Origin: SLRI01 sp964393275
Lineage (GTDB): Bacteria > Pseudomonadota > Alphaproteobacteria > Geminicoccales > Geminicoccaceae
DNA: 64,000 nt
Assembly: GCA_964393275.1 (NCBI GenBank)
Contig: CAYMTA010000001.1
Coordinates: 1-64,000 of the forward strand
Reading direction: 5' to 3'
Notes under the pieces: generated by a model
Seen by the model: only the letters and a program-made list of their open reading frames with translations
Databases searched by the model: none
What the model was told of the DNA's origin: nothing
In this document: in pieces, positions 25,182-33,731 of the stretch
How positions within the stretch are numbered: position 1 is the stretch's first letter
Layout of the letters: each line of letters begins with the position of its first letter
Made by a program: the position numbers and the translations under genes

Positions 25182-28100
25182 GCGAGCATGGCTTCGCCGT
25201 CCGCCTCGGGCCGCACCGGCACGGCCAGCTTGTCGATGATCTCCTTCGGCACGATCTGGCGAAACCGCGGCAGCTCGATGTCGAAATCGTGCAGGATCCG
25301 CTCGGCGAGCGCGCTCTGGGTCTGCCAGACATGCTCGACCAGGAGGTTCTTGAGCTCCTGCACGTAGTGATCGACCAGGACCGGCTGCATGATCACCATG
25401 TCGGGGTTGAGATGCGCCTCGAGCTGGCCCGCGGCGTCCCAGACATAGGCCATGCCGCCCGACATGCCGGCGGCGAAATTGTCGCCGACGGCGCCCAGGA
25501 TCGCCGCCACGCCACCGGTCATGTACTCGCAGCCATTGTCGCCGCAGCCCTCGACCACGGTCATCGCACCCGAGTTGCGGACGGCGAAGCGCTCGCCGGC
25601 GCGACCGGCGGCGAACAGCTTGCCGTCCGTGGCGCCATAGAGGCAGGTATTGCCGATGATGAAGTTCTGGTCGGCGACCAGCGGGCTCGAGACGGTCGGG
25701 CGGACGACGATGGTGCCGCCCGAGAGGCCCTTGCCGACATAGTCGTTGGCGTCGCCGAAGACCTCGAGCTTGAGGCCCTGGACCGCCCAGGCGCCGAGCG
25801 ACTGGCCGGCCGAGCCGCGCAGCCGCACGGTGAGGTGGCCCGGCTGCAGCCCCTTCATGCCGTAGCGGCGGGTGATGTGCGCCGAGAGCCGCGTGCCGAC
25901 GGCCCGCTGGACGTTGCGCACGTTGTACTGAAGCTGCATCTTCTCGCCGTCCTCGAGGAGGGCGCGCGCATCCTTCAGCATCTGCGCGTCGAGGCTGTCC
26001 GGCACCTCGTTGCGACCCTTGAGCGTGCAGTGGCGCGGCAGACCGCCCGGGTCGACCTGGGCGAGGATCGGGTTGAGGTCGAGATCGTCCAGATCCTCGC
26101 TGCCGCGGCCCACCTGCTTCAAAAGGTCGCTCCGGCCGACCGCCTCCTCGAGCGAGCGCAGGCCGAGCGAGGCCAGGATCTCGCGCACCTCCTCGGCGAT
26201 GAAGCTCATCAGGTTCACGACCTTCTCGGGCGTGCCGGTGAACTTGGCGCGAAGGTCCTCGCGCTGGGTGCAGACCCCGACGGGGCAGGTGTTGGAATGG
26301 CACTGGCGGACCATGATGCAGCCCATGGCGACCAGCGAGAGCGTGCCGATGCCGAACTCCTCGGCCCCCAGCATGGCGGCGATGACGATGTCGCGGCCGG
26401 TCTTGAGCCCGCCGTCGGTCCGAAGCGTGACGCGGTGGCGCAGACGGTTGAGGGTCAGGAGCTGGTTGGTCTCGGAGAGGCCCATCTCCCAGGGGCTGCC
26501 GGCGTACTTGATCGAGGTCTGCGGGCTGGCGCCGGTGCCGCCCACGTGGCCCGAGACCAGGATGACGTCCGCCTTGGCCTTGGCCACACCGGCGGCGATG
26601 GTGCCGATGCCCGCCTCCGAGACCAGCTTGACGCAGACCTTGGCGTCGGGGTTGATCTGCTTCAGGTCGTAGATGAGCTGGGCCAGATCCTCGATCGAGT
26701 AGATGTCGTGGTGGGGTGGCGGGCTGATCAGAGTGACGCCGGGCGTGGCGTGGCGGAGCCGTGCTATCTCGACCGTCACCTTGAAGCCGGGGAGCTGGCC
26801 GCCCTCGCCCGGCTTCGCACCTTGCGCCACCTTGATCTCGAGCTCGCGGGCGGCGTTCAGGTATTCGGCGGTGACGCCGAAGCGGCCGGAGGCTACCTGC
26901 TTGATCGGCGAGTTGGCGTTGTCGCCATTGGGCCTGGGCGCATAGCGCTCGACCCCTTCCCCGCCCTCGCCGGAATCCGACTTCGCCCCGATCCGGTTCA
27001 TGGCGATGGTCAGGGTCTCGTGCGCCTCGGGGCCGAGGGCGCCCAAGGACATGCCGGGGGTGACGAAGCGCTTCCTGATCTCGGTGATGCTCTCGACCTC
27101 GTCGAGCGGCACCGGTGTCCGGCCCTTGCGGAAGTCGAGCAGGTCGCGGATCGAGACCGGCTCGCCGGCCTGCACCATGTCGCTGAAGCGCTGGTAGGCG
27201 ACGTAGGAATCGGTCGCCACCGCCTGCTGGAGCTGGTGCACCATCCGGCCTTCGTAGGCGTGCCGCTCGCCGCTGCGCCGGTAGCGGTAGAAGCCGCCGA
27301 CGGCGAGCGCCGGCTCGGCCTCGCCATAGGCGCGCTCGTGCTGCACGCGCAGCTTGTTCTTGATGCCGGTGAGGCCGATGCCGGAGATGCGGGTGATCAG
27401 CCCCGGGAAGTACTCCCGGGCGAGCGAGCGCGAGAGGCCGACCGCCTCGAAATTGCAGCCGCCGCGATAGGAGCTGACGATCGAGATGCCCATCTTCGAC
27501 ATGATCTTGAGGAGGCCCTGATTGACCGCCTCCTTGTAGCGGGCGAGGCACTCGGCGAGCGTGAGGCCGGGAAAGAGGCCGCGCGAATGGCGGTCGGCGA
27601 TCGCCGCCTCGGCGAGATAGGCGTTCACGGTGGTGGCGCCGACGCCGATCAGCACGGCGAAGTAGTGGACGTCGAGGCATTCGCCCGCGCGCACGGTGAC
27701 GGAGCTGAAGGCGCGCAGCCCCTGGCGGACGAGATGGCTGTGGACGGCGCTGGTGGCGAGGATCATCGGCATCGGCGCCCGTTCGGGACCGACCGCCTCG
27801 TCGGTCAGGATGAGCTGCTCGCAGCCGCCCCGCACGGCGTCCTCGGCCTCCTGGCGGATCCGGGCGAGCGCCGCGCCCAGCCGCTCGCCCTTGATCTTGA
27901 AGGTGCAGTCGATGGTCTTGCCATTGGCGCCGAAATAGGCCTCGAGCGAGCGGAAGTCGTCGGTCGTCAGCACGGGCGTCTCGAGCTGCAGGATCCGCGT
28001 CTGGCTCGGGTCCTCGTCGAAGATGTTGCCGAGATTGCCGAAGCGGGTCTTGAGGCTCATCACCCGCCATTCGCGCAACGGATCGATCGGCGGGTTGGTG

Positions 28101-29719
28101 ACCTGGCTGAACTGCTGGCGGAAGAAGTGGTGCAGGCCGCGATAGCGCTTGGAGAGCACGGCCAGGGGCGTGTCGTCGCCCATCGAGCCCACCGCCTCCT
28201 TGGCGTCGATCACCATGGGCGAGAGGATCAGCTCCATGTCCTCGATGGTCAGCCCGAAGAGCGCCTGGCGGCGCCTGAGGTCGGCGCGCTCGAGCTGGAG
28301 CGGCGCCGGCGGCCGCGCCGCCACCAGATCCTCGAGCAGGCGGATGTTCTCGACCCACCTGCCATAGGGCCGGTGCCCCGCCAGATGGTCCTTGAGCGCC
28401 ATGTCGCGGTAGAACGTGCCGGTGACGAGGTCGACGCCGATCATCTCGCCGGGCCCGACCCGCCCCTTCTCGACGATGTCGACCTCCTTCAGGGGCACCA
28501 TGCCGGTCTCGGAGCCGACGACGAGGAGGCCGTCGCTGGTCCGGCTGTAGCGGAGCGGCCGCAGGCCGTTCCGGTCCATGCCGGCGATGACCCAGCGGCT
28601 GTCGGTGGCGACCAGCGCCGCCGGGCCGTCCCAGGGCTCCATGACGCAGTTGCAGTAGCTGAAGAGGTCCTGATGCGCCTTCGGCATGGCCATCTTGTTC
28701 GACCAAGCGGGCGGCACCAGGAGGGTCTTGACCAGCGGCAGGGAGCGGCCGGCGCGGACCAGGGCCTCGGCCACGGCGTCGAGGGCGGCGCTGTCCGAGC
28801 TGCCCGCCTGGATCAGCGGCTTCAGGTCCTCGTTGTGCTCGCCGAAGATGTCGGCGACCATTCGCGTCTCGTGGCTCTTCATCCAGTTGACGTTGCCGCG
28901 CAGCGTGTTGATCTCGCCGTTGTGGGCGAGCGTGCGGAACGGCTGGGCCAGCTTCCAGGACGGCCAGGTGTTGGTCGAGTAGCGCTGGTGGAAGATGGCG
29001 AAGGACGAGACGAAGCGCTCGTCCTGCAGGTCGGGATAGAAGACGGCGAGCTGCTCGGCGAGGAACAGGCCCTTGTAGATGATCGACCGGCAGCTCAAGG
29101 AGCAGATGTAGAAATCGGCGAGGCTCTCGGCCAGCGCCTGCCGCTCGATGCGCCGGCGGATGAGGTAGAGGTCGCGCTCGAAGGCCTCGCTGTCGTTCGG
29201 GCCGTCGCCATCGATCGGGTTGCCGATGATGATCTGCTCGATCTCGGGCCGGGTGGCCGCCGCCTTCTCGCCGATCACGCTGGTGTCGACCGGCACCTGG
29301 CGCCAGCCGCGGATGACGTAGCCGAAGCGCAGCACCTCGCTCTCGACGATGGTGCGGCAGGCCTCCTGCTGGTGGATGTTGTTGCGCGGCAGGAACACCA
29401 TGCCGACGGCGACGCGATGGTCGGCCTCGCGCATGCCGCGGATCTCGCCCTTGTAGAAATCCTGCGGGATCTGGATGTGGATGCCCGCGCCGTCGCCGGT
29501 CTTGCCGTCGGCGTCGACCGCACCCCGGTGCCAGACGGCCTTCAGCGCGTCGATCGCGGCGGCGACCACCTCGCGGCGCGGCCGGCCGTCGATGGCGACG
29601 ACGCAGCCGACACCGCAGGCGTCGCACTCGAAGGCCTCGGGCTCGTAGCCGAGCGCCTCCAGCCTCGACCGCTCGTGGCGGTAGGTGGCGAGCGCTCTTT
29701 CGGTCGGTGTCACAGCCAT
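25178..29719 (-). CDS. gltB: Glutamate synthase (NADPH) large subunit
   Basis: GltB makes glutamate from glutamine and 2-oxoglutarate. The 1513-residue protein begins with a short propeptide ending at Cys35 in ECDACGVG, the glutaminase nucleophile. The amidotransferase domain is followed by the FMN-binding synthase domain (SGHVGGTGASPQTSIKYAG, TDGGLKTGRDIV), the 3Fe-4S cysteines in CIMVRQCHSNTCPVGVC, and the C-terminal beta-helix GXGXG domain. It starts 11 bases after gltD and its TGA overlaps the first beta-helix gene. A 1.5-kb-codon antisense open frame here is not a gene. Confidence 0.97.
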   Translation of the reverse strand: MAVTPTERALATYRHERSRLEALGYEPEAFECDACGVGCVVAIDGRPRREVVAAAIDALKAVWHRGAVDADGKTGDGAGIHIQIPQDFYKGEIRGMREADHRVAVGMVFLPRNNIHQQEACRTIVESEVLRFGYVIRGWRQVPVDTSVIGEKAAATRPEIEQIIIGNPIDGDGPNDSEAFERDLYLIRRRIERQALAESLADFYICSLSCRSIIYKGLFLAEQLAVFYPDLQDERFVSSFAIFHQRYSTNTWPSWKLAQPFRTLAHNGEINTLRGNVNWMKSHETRMVADIFGEHNEDLKPLIQAGSSDSAALDAVAEALVRAGRSLPLVKTLLVPPAWSNKMAMPKAHQDLFSYCNCVMEPWDGPAALVATDSRWVIAGMDRNGLRPLRYSRTSDGLLVVGSETGMVPLKEVDIVEKGRVGPGEMIGVDLVTGTFYRDMALKDHLAGHRPYGRWVENIRLLEDLVAARPPAPLQLERADLRRRQALFGLTIEDMELILSPMVIDAKEAVGSMGDDTPLAVLSKRYRGLHHFFRQQFSQVTNPPIDPLREWRVMSLKTRFGNLGNIFDEDPSQTRILQLETPVLTTDDFRSLEAYFGANGKTIDCTFKIKGERLGAALARIRQEAEDAVRGGCEQLILTDEAVGPERAPMPMILATSAVHSHLVRQGLRAFSSVTVRAGECLDVHYFAVLIGVGATTVNAYLAEAAIADRHSRGLFPGLTLAECLARYKEAVNQGLLKIMSKMGISIVSSYRGGCNFEAVGLSRSLAREYFPGLITRISGIGLTGIKNKLRVQHERAYGEAEPALAVGGFYRYRRSGERHAYEGRMVHQLQQAVATDSYVAYQRFSDMVQAGEPVSIRDLLDFRKGRTPVPLDEVESITEIRKRFVTPGMSLGALGPEAHETLTIAMNRIGAKSDSGEGGEGVERYAPRPNGDNANSPIKQVASGRFGVTAEYLNAARELEIKVAQGAKPGEGGQLPGFKVTVEIARLRHATPGVTLISPPPHHDIYSIEDLAQLIYDLKQINPDAKVCVKLVSEAGIGTIAAGVAKAKADVILVSGHVGGTGASPQTSIKYAGSPWEMGLSETNQLLTLNRLRHRVTLRTDGGLKTGRDIVIAAMLGAEEFGIGTLSLVAMGCIMVRQCHSNTCPVGVCTQREDLRAKFTGTPEKVVNLMSFIAEEVREILASLGLRSLEEAVGRSDLLKQVGRGSEDLDDLDLNPILAQVDPGGLPRHCTLKGRNEVPDSLDAQMLKDARALLEDGEKMQLQYNVRNVQRAVGTRLSAHITRRYGMKGLQPGHLTVRLRGSAGQSLGAWAVQGLKLEVFGDANDYVGKGLSGGTIVVRPTVSSPLVADQNFIIGNTCLYGATDGKLFAAGRAGERFAVRNSGAMTVVEGCGDNGCEYMTGGVAAILGAVGDNFAAGMSGGMAYVWDAAGQLEAHLNPDMVIMQPVLVDHYVQELKNLLVEHVWQTQSALAERILHDFDIELPRFRQIVPKEIIDKLAVPVRPEADGEAMLA

Positions 29720-29730
29720 GGCGGCGGCCC

Positions 29731-31197
29731 TCAGGACGCGATGGCGAGGGCCGCGGCGCTGTCGGCGCCGGCCGTCTCGCGGGATTGCAGGTAGCGGTGG
29801 ATGCCCGATGCGGCCTCGCGGCCGTCGCGGATGCCCCAGACGACGAGCGAGGCGCCGCGGACGATGTCGCCGGCGGCGAACACACCGGGGAGTGCGGTCA
29901 TCATCGTCCGCCAGTCGATCCTGATCGTGCCCCAGCGGCTGACCGGCAGGGCCGGCTCGGCGAACAGGCTGACGAGATCCTCCGGGTCGAAGCCGAGCGC
30001 CGCGACGACGAGGTCGGCGGGCCGCTCGAAGCTCGACCCCTCGAGCGGCTCGGGCGTCTGCCGGCCGGTGGCGTCGGGCGCGCCGAGACGCATCCGGTAG
30101 GCGCGCGCCGCGCGCACCCGGCCGTCGCCGAGGAAGGCCTCGGGGGCGGCGAGCCAGACGAACTCGACCCCCTCCTCCTCGGCATGGCCGACCTCGCGCG
30201 CCGACCCCGGCATGTTGGCGCGGTCGCGGCGGTAGAGGCAGCTCACCGAGCTGGCCCCCTGGCGGACGGCGGTGCGCACGCAGTCCATGGCGGTGTCGCC
30301 GCCGCCGACGACCACCACGTGCTTGCCCCGGGCGTCGAGCGTGCCGTCGTCGAAGGCCGGCACGGCGTCGCCCAGCCCCTTGCGGTTGCTGGCGGTCAGG
30401 TAGTCGAGGGCGGCGACCACGCCGTCCTGGCCGACGCCCGGCACGGCCAGGGCGCGGGCCTTGTAGACGCCGGTCGCGACCAGCACGGCATCGTGCCGCC
30501 GGCGAAGCTCGGTGAAGCTCGGCGCGCCCGCGTCGCCGATGCCGGCGCCGAGCCGGAACGCGACACCGCTTTGGCGGAGCAGCTCAGCGCGGCGCTCGAC
30601 GATCGGCTTCTCCAGCTTGAAGCTGGGAATGCCGTAGATCATCAGGCCGCCGATCCGGTCGTAGCGGTCATAGACGGTCACCTGGTAGCCTTCCCGGCGC
30701 AGCTCCTCGGCGGCGGCGAGGCCGGCCGGGCCGGCGCCGACGATGCCGACGCTCTCCGGCCGCTCGCGCAGGGGCCGCACCGGCTTGATCCAACCCATGT
30801 CGAAGGCGGTGTCGGTGATGTGCTTCTCGATGGCGCCGATGGTGACCGTGCCGTGGCCGGCCTGCTCGATCACGCAATTGCCCTCGCAGAGCCGGTCCTG
30901 CGGGCAGATCCGGCCACAGATCTCGGGCAGGTTGTTGGTTGCCGAGGCGAGCTCGTAGGCCTCCTCGAGGCGCCCCTCGGCGGTCAGCCTGAGCCAGTCC
31001 GGGATGTTGTTGTGGAGCGGGCAGTGCACCTGGCAGAACGGGATGCCGCACTGCTCGCAGCGCGAGGCCTGCACCGCGGCGTTGGGCTGGTCGTACCGGC
31101 CGTAGATCTCGGCGAAATCCCGCGCCCGCTCGTCACCGCCGCGCTTCCTCGGCATGGCCCGCGGCACGTCGGTGAACTGCATCATCCTGGTGGCCAT
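29731..31197 (-). CDS. gltD: Glutamate synthase (NADPH) small subunit
   Basis: GltD takes electrons from NADPH through FAD and iron-sulfur clusters to GltB. The 488-residue protein has cysteine clusters CEQCGIPFCQVHCPLHNNIP and CGRICPQDRLCEGNC. The FAD site is VGIVGAGPAGLAAAEELR, the NADPH site VVVGGGDTAMDC, and the end has GVFAAGDIVRG. The ATG at 31197 was chosen for its AGGAGG ribosome site; an earlier in-frame ATG adds 16 unrelated residues. Gene order gltD-gltB is reversed relative to E. coli but common in alphaproteobacteria. Confidence 0.96.
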   Translation of the reverse strand: MATRMMQFTDVPRAMPRKRGGDERARDFAEIYGRYDQPNAAVQASRCEQCGIPFCQVHCPLHNNIPDWLRLTAEGRLEEAYELASATNNLPEICGRICPQDRLCEGNCVIEQAGHGTVTIGAIEKHITDTAFDMGWIKPVRPLRERPESVGIVGAGPAGLAAAEELRREGYQVTVYDRYDRIGGLMIYGIPSFKLEKPIVERRAELLRQSGVAFRLGAGIGDAGAPSFTELRRRHDAVLVATGVYKARALAVPGVGQDGVVAALDYLTASNRKGLGDAVPAFDDGTLDARGKHVVVVGGGDTAMDCVRTAVRQGASSVSCLYRRDRANMPGSAREVGHAEEEGVEFVWLAAPEAFLGDGRVRAARAYRMRLGAPDATGRQTPEPLEGSSFERPADLVVAALGFDPEDLVSLFAEPALPVSRWGTIRIDWRTMMTALPGVFAAGDIVRGASLVVWGIRDGREAASGIHRYLQSRETAGADSAAALAIAS

Positions 31198-31345
31198 CGA
31201 AAGCCTCCTTCCGCCACTGTCGACCGGATGCCAGCCGATCGGCACCTGTCGGCCGGGAACGTTTCGCCGGGCATGATCAGCCGGCCATGCCGCGCCGCGC
31301 CCAATCGGGCGCGCGAAGCGATTTTCAATGTTCGCGGCGGGCGGC

Positions 31346-31374
31346 GTTATATCACGCTGGAAGCGGGCGTCCAG
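31346..31374 (-). promoter_or_regulatory. Candidate sigma-70 promoter of gltDB
   Basis: On the minus strand CTGGAC (31374-31369) is separated by 17 bases from TATAAC (31351-31346). The -10 stands out as AT-rich in this GC-rich DNA. Transcription would start near 31339, about 140 bases before the gltD ATG. Confidence 0.5.
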
Positions 31375-31390
31375 CGTCCCATGCCCTATT

Positions 31391-31490
31391 AGTCCCGTTT
31401 CGGGACGATTTTTCTGAATACTCCCGCCGATCCAGCTCCGCTGGCTCGCATTTCGGCGGAACGCTGGCGATAAAGTCCCGTTCGAGGACT
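31391..31490. promoter_or_regulatory. Two related dyads AGTCCCG-n-GGAC upstream of gltDB
   Basis: AGTCCCGTTTCGGGAC at 31391-31406 and AGTCCCGTTCGAGGACT at 31474-31490 share the same nine first bases and dyad symmetry, and are 83 bases apart. The first is centred about 60 bases upstream of the inferred gltD start site, a usual activator position. The second lies directly after the stop of the NDUFA9-like gene and, read on that strand, forms a hairpin followed by TTTAT, so it may instead act as that gene's terminator. Confidence 0.45.
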
Positions 31491-31492
31491 AT

Positions 31493-32437
31493 TCAGCCGG
31501 CCAGTCGGACGCGGGGCAGCTGCCGTCTGAACGGGGTCAGATAACGCGGCACGACGGCCTCGAACGGCGTGGGCTCGATGCCGAGGTCGGCAAGCGTCAG
31601 CGCCGCGGGATCGACGACATTGTCGGTCGCGAGCATCCTGATCTGGTCGCGCGTCAAGGGCGGTGTCGGCAACCATTCGAGCAACCGGGCCTGAAGGTTG
31701 GCGAGGCTCGCCGGCAACGGCAGCAGCAGCCGGCGGCGATGCAGCGTGGCCAGCATGTAGCGCAGCAGCTCCTCGAAGGTCGCGACCCTGGGGCCGCCGA
31801 GCTCGAATGTCCTGCCCTGGCCCACGTCATCGGCGAGGCAGCAGGTGATCGCGTCGACCACGTCGCCGACATAAACCGGCTGAAAGCGGGTCCGGCCACC
31901 CTCGATCAGCGGCAGGACCGGCGAGAGCATGCTCATTCGCGCGAAACGGCTGAAGAACCCGTCGCCCGGGCCGAAGACGATGCTCGGCCGCAGGATCGTG
32001 GCTTGCGGGAAGGCGCCACGCACCGCGGCCTCGCCTTCCCCCTTGCTTTGGGCGTAGCGGGCGGCACCCTGCGGGTCGGCGCCGATCGCCGAGAGATGGA
32101 CGAGGCGGCGCGTCCCGGCGGCGGCCGCGGCGGTCGCCACCATGCCGGCGAAATCGCGATGAAGCCCGAGGAAGTCACCGTCCCGCCGCTCGTGCAGGAT
32201 GCCGATCAGATTGGCCACGCCGGCGGTGCCATGGACCAGCCGGGCGACGCCCTCGGGATCATCGCTGAACGGCAGGAGGGCGATCTGCCCGACATCGCCC
32301 ATGGGCCGGAGAAAGCCGGCAAGATCCGGGTCGCGGCTGGCCACGCGCAGGGTGGCGCCGAGCTGCGCCAGGCGCTGGACGAGCTGGCGGCCGATGAAGC
32401 CGGTGCCGCCGAAGACGGTGACGACCTGATTGCGCAT
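31493..32437 (-). CDS. NDUFA9-like NAD(P)-binding protein (atypical short-chain dehydrogenase)
   Basis: This 314-residue protein belongs to the atypical SDR family related to the mitochondrial complex I subunit NDUFA9. The N-terminal Rossmann loop is VTVFGGTGFIGRQLV. Then come LVHLSAIGADPQGAARYAQSK (the Tyr-x3-Lys region), RPSIVFGPGDGFF and FQPVYVGDVVDAI, all standard for this group. In alphaproteobacteria such proteins are often annotated as complex I-associated, but a reaction is not established. The ATG at 32437 has AAGG nine bases upstream; an ATG three codons earlier has the same site too close. Confidence 0.9.
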   Translation of the reverse strand: MRNQVVTVFGGTGFIGRQLVQRLAQLGATLRVASRDPDLAGFLRPMGDVGQIALLPFSDDPEGVARLVHGTAGVANLIGILHERRDGDFLGLHRDFAGMVATAAAAAGTRRLVHLSAIGADPQGAARYAQSKGEGEAAVRGAFPQATILRPSIVFGPGDGFFSRFARMSMLSPVLPLIEGGRTRFQPVYVGDVVDAITCCLADDVGQGRTFELGGPRVATFEELLRYMLATLHRRRLLLPLPASLANLQARLLEWLPTPPLTRDQIRMLATDNVVDPAALTLADLGIEPTPFEAVVPRYLTPFRRQLPRVRLAG

Positions 32438-32535
32438 GAGGAGCATCCTTCTCGAAGCGGCCCTGAATGCAGCGCCATCGAGGGCCCGGCGATGCCGCGA
32501 TCCTCTTGTCGGCAATGCCGGCGCGCGATGCAAGA

Positions 32536-32575
32536 TGCCCTGCGCGCGCAGGGCAGGTTGCGCCGCGCGCGCGGC
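32536..32575. repeat. Perfect 20-base GC palindrome and adjacent CG palindrome
   Basis: TGCCCTGCGCGCGCAGGGCA (32536-32555) is a perfect palindrome, followed six bases later by GCCGCGCGCGCGGC (32562-32575). Both lie in the gap between the divergently oriented NDUFA9-like gene and tRNA-Leu. They could form stable hairpins or alternating CG (Z-prone) DNA, or bind a dimeric regulator. No function is evident. Confidence 0.45.
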
Positions 32576-32653
32576 AGGCGAGGCGCCCGCCGGTGGCCCC
32601 GGCCGCCGGCGAGCTTGACGCCGCGCCCAAACATTCATAGATGCACGGCCCAA

Positions 32654-32740
32654 GCCCAGGTGGCGGAACTGGTAGACGCGCTAGCTTCAGGTGCTAGTGA
32701 CCTTCTGGTCGTGGAGGTTCGAGTCCTCTCCTGGGCACCA
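32654..32740 (+). tRNA. tRNA-Leu (anticodon CAG)
   Basis: An 87-base class II tRNA with acceptor stem GCCCAGG/CCTGGGC and encoded CCA end (32738-32740). The anticodon stem-loop is CTAGC-TTCAGGT-GCTAG, with CAG reading CUG, the main leucine codon of this genome. The long variable arm (GACCTTCTGGTC) and the GGTTCGAGTCC T-loop are intact. No integrated element adjoins it. Confidence 0.95.
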
Positions 32741-32742
32741 AC

Positions 32743-32760
32743 GGCGTTAACGCCACCTTT
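32743..32760 (+). terminator. Possible short terminator after tRNA-Leu
   Basis: GGCGTTAACGCC is a 12-base palindrome two bases after the tRNA 3' end and is followed by ACCTTT. The stem is only four pairs with a TTAA loop, so it is at best a weak intrinsic terminator. Confidence 0.3.
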
Positions 32761-32891
32761 ACCGCTGCCGTTGCATAAGATGCGGCGGTTGCCGGAGCCG
32801 CGGTCGTCGGGTGTGGCCCGGATGGCGGCCGGCCCCTGGTCGTCGGCCGACCCCGAGCATCGGCCGACCGGAGAGCGGTGGTATTGCTGCG

Positions 32892-33500
32892 ATGAGCGTG
32901 ACCCTTCATGTGGACGACCTGCCGGAGGGGCTCGAGCTCGGGCCGGTCCTGGCGGTCGACACCGAGACCATGGGCCTCCTGCCGCGCCGCGACCGGCTCT
33001 GCGTGGTCCAGCTCTCGGCCGGCGACGGCCACGCGCATCTCGTGCAGCTGGCCGGCGGCACGGCGCCACGGCTCAGCGCCCTGCTCGCCGATCCGGCGCG
33101 GCTCAAGCTGTTCCATTACGCCCGCTTCGACGTGGCCGTGCTGCGCCATCATCTGGGCGTCGACGCGCTGCCGCTCTACTGCACCAAGATCGCCTCGCGG
33201 CTGGTGCGCACCTACACCGACCGGCACGGCCTGAAGGAGCTCTGTCGCGAGCTTCTGGGGATCGATCTTTCCAAGACCGAGCAGAGCTCGGACTGGGGTG
33301 CGCCTGTGCTGAGCGAGGCGCAGCAGCGCTACGCGGCGCAGGACGTCCTCCATCTGCACGCCCTCAAGGAGCGCCTCGATGCGATGCTGGAACGGGAAGG
33401 CCGAACGGCGCTCGCGGCAGCCTGCTTCGCCTTCCTTTCGACCCGTGCCGCCCTCGACCTCGCGGGCTGGGCGGACGTCGATGTCTTCGCGCATTCCTGA
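32892..33500 (+). CDS. rnd: RNase D-type 3'-5' exonuclease (HRDC-less)
   Basis: This DEDD-family exonuclease should trim RNA 3' ends such as tRNA precursors. The 202-residue product holds only the catalytic domain: LAVDTETMGLLP (Asp23, Glu25), LFHYARFDVAVL and YAAQDVLHLHAL. E. coli RNase D is about 375 residues with two HRDC domains, which are missing here; short forms are normal in alphaproteobacteria. The ATG at 32892 was preferred to an upstream start that adds an unrelated Pro/Gly-rich stretch. It lies 150 bases after tRNA-Leu. Confidence 0.9.
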   Translation: MSVTLHVDDLPEGLELGPVLAVDTETMGLLPRRDRLCVVQLSAGDGHAHLVQLAGGTAPRLSALLADPARLKLFHYARFDVAVLRHHLGVDALPLYCTKIASRLVRTYTDRHGLKELCRELLGIDLSKTEQSSDWGAPVLSEAQQRYAAQDVLHLHALKERLDAMLEREGRTALAAACFAFLSTRAALDLAGWADVDVFAHS

Positions 33501-33731
33501 GCACCCAGCCGTGCGTCCAGGCTTGCCCGCCCGCCCACGGCCGCATGGCCCCGGCCCGGTCGCGATTGACCGGCCCGGTGCCGAAGCCCATAGTCCGGCG
33601 CGTTCCTTCCTGCGCCATGCGCCGCTGGCGCCCGGGCGGAGACGGGGATCGCCGCCAGTGGTCGGCCAGGCGCCGGCCTCTTCGGCGAAGGGTCGGCAGA
33701 CGGGCCGGAACGGAAAAAAAGGAGCCACGGT

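Noticed and set aside
25289..29794. A 1501-codon open frame on the plus strand opposite gltB
   Set aside because: Its Val/Ala/Gly/Asp/Leu-rich low-complexity product has no recognisable domain and mirrors gltB codons; such antisense frames arise from high third-position GC. gltB is beyond doubt.
33707..33731. GGAAC-N16-CGGT resembling an EcfG promoter before kdsD
   Set aside because: The -10 is CGGT, not CGTT, and it abuts the GTG start, leaving no room for a transcription start and ribosome site.
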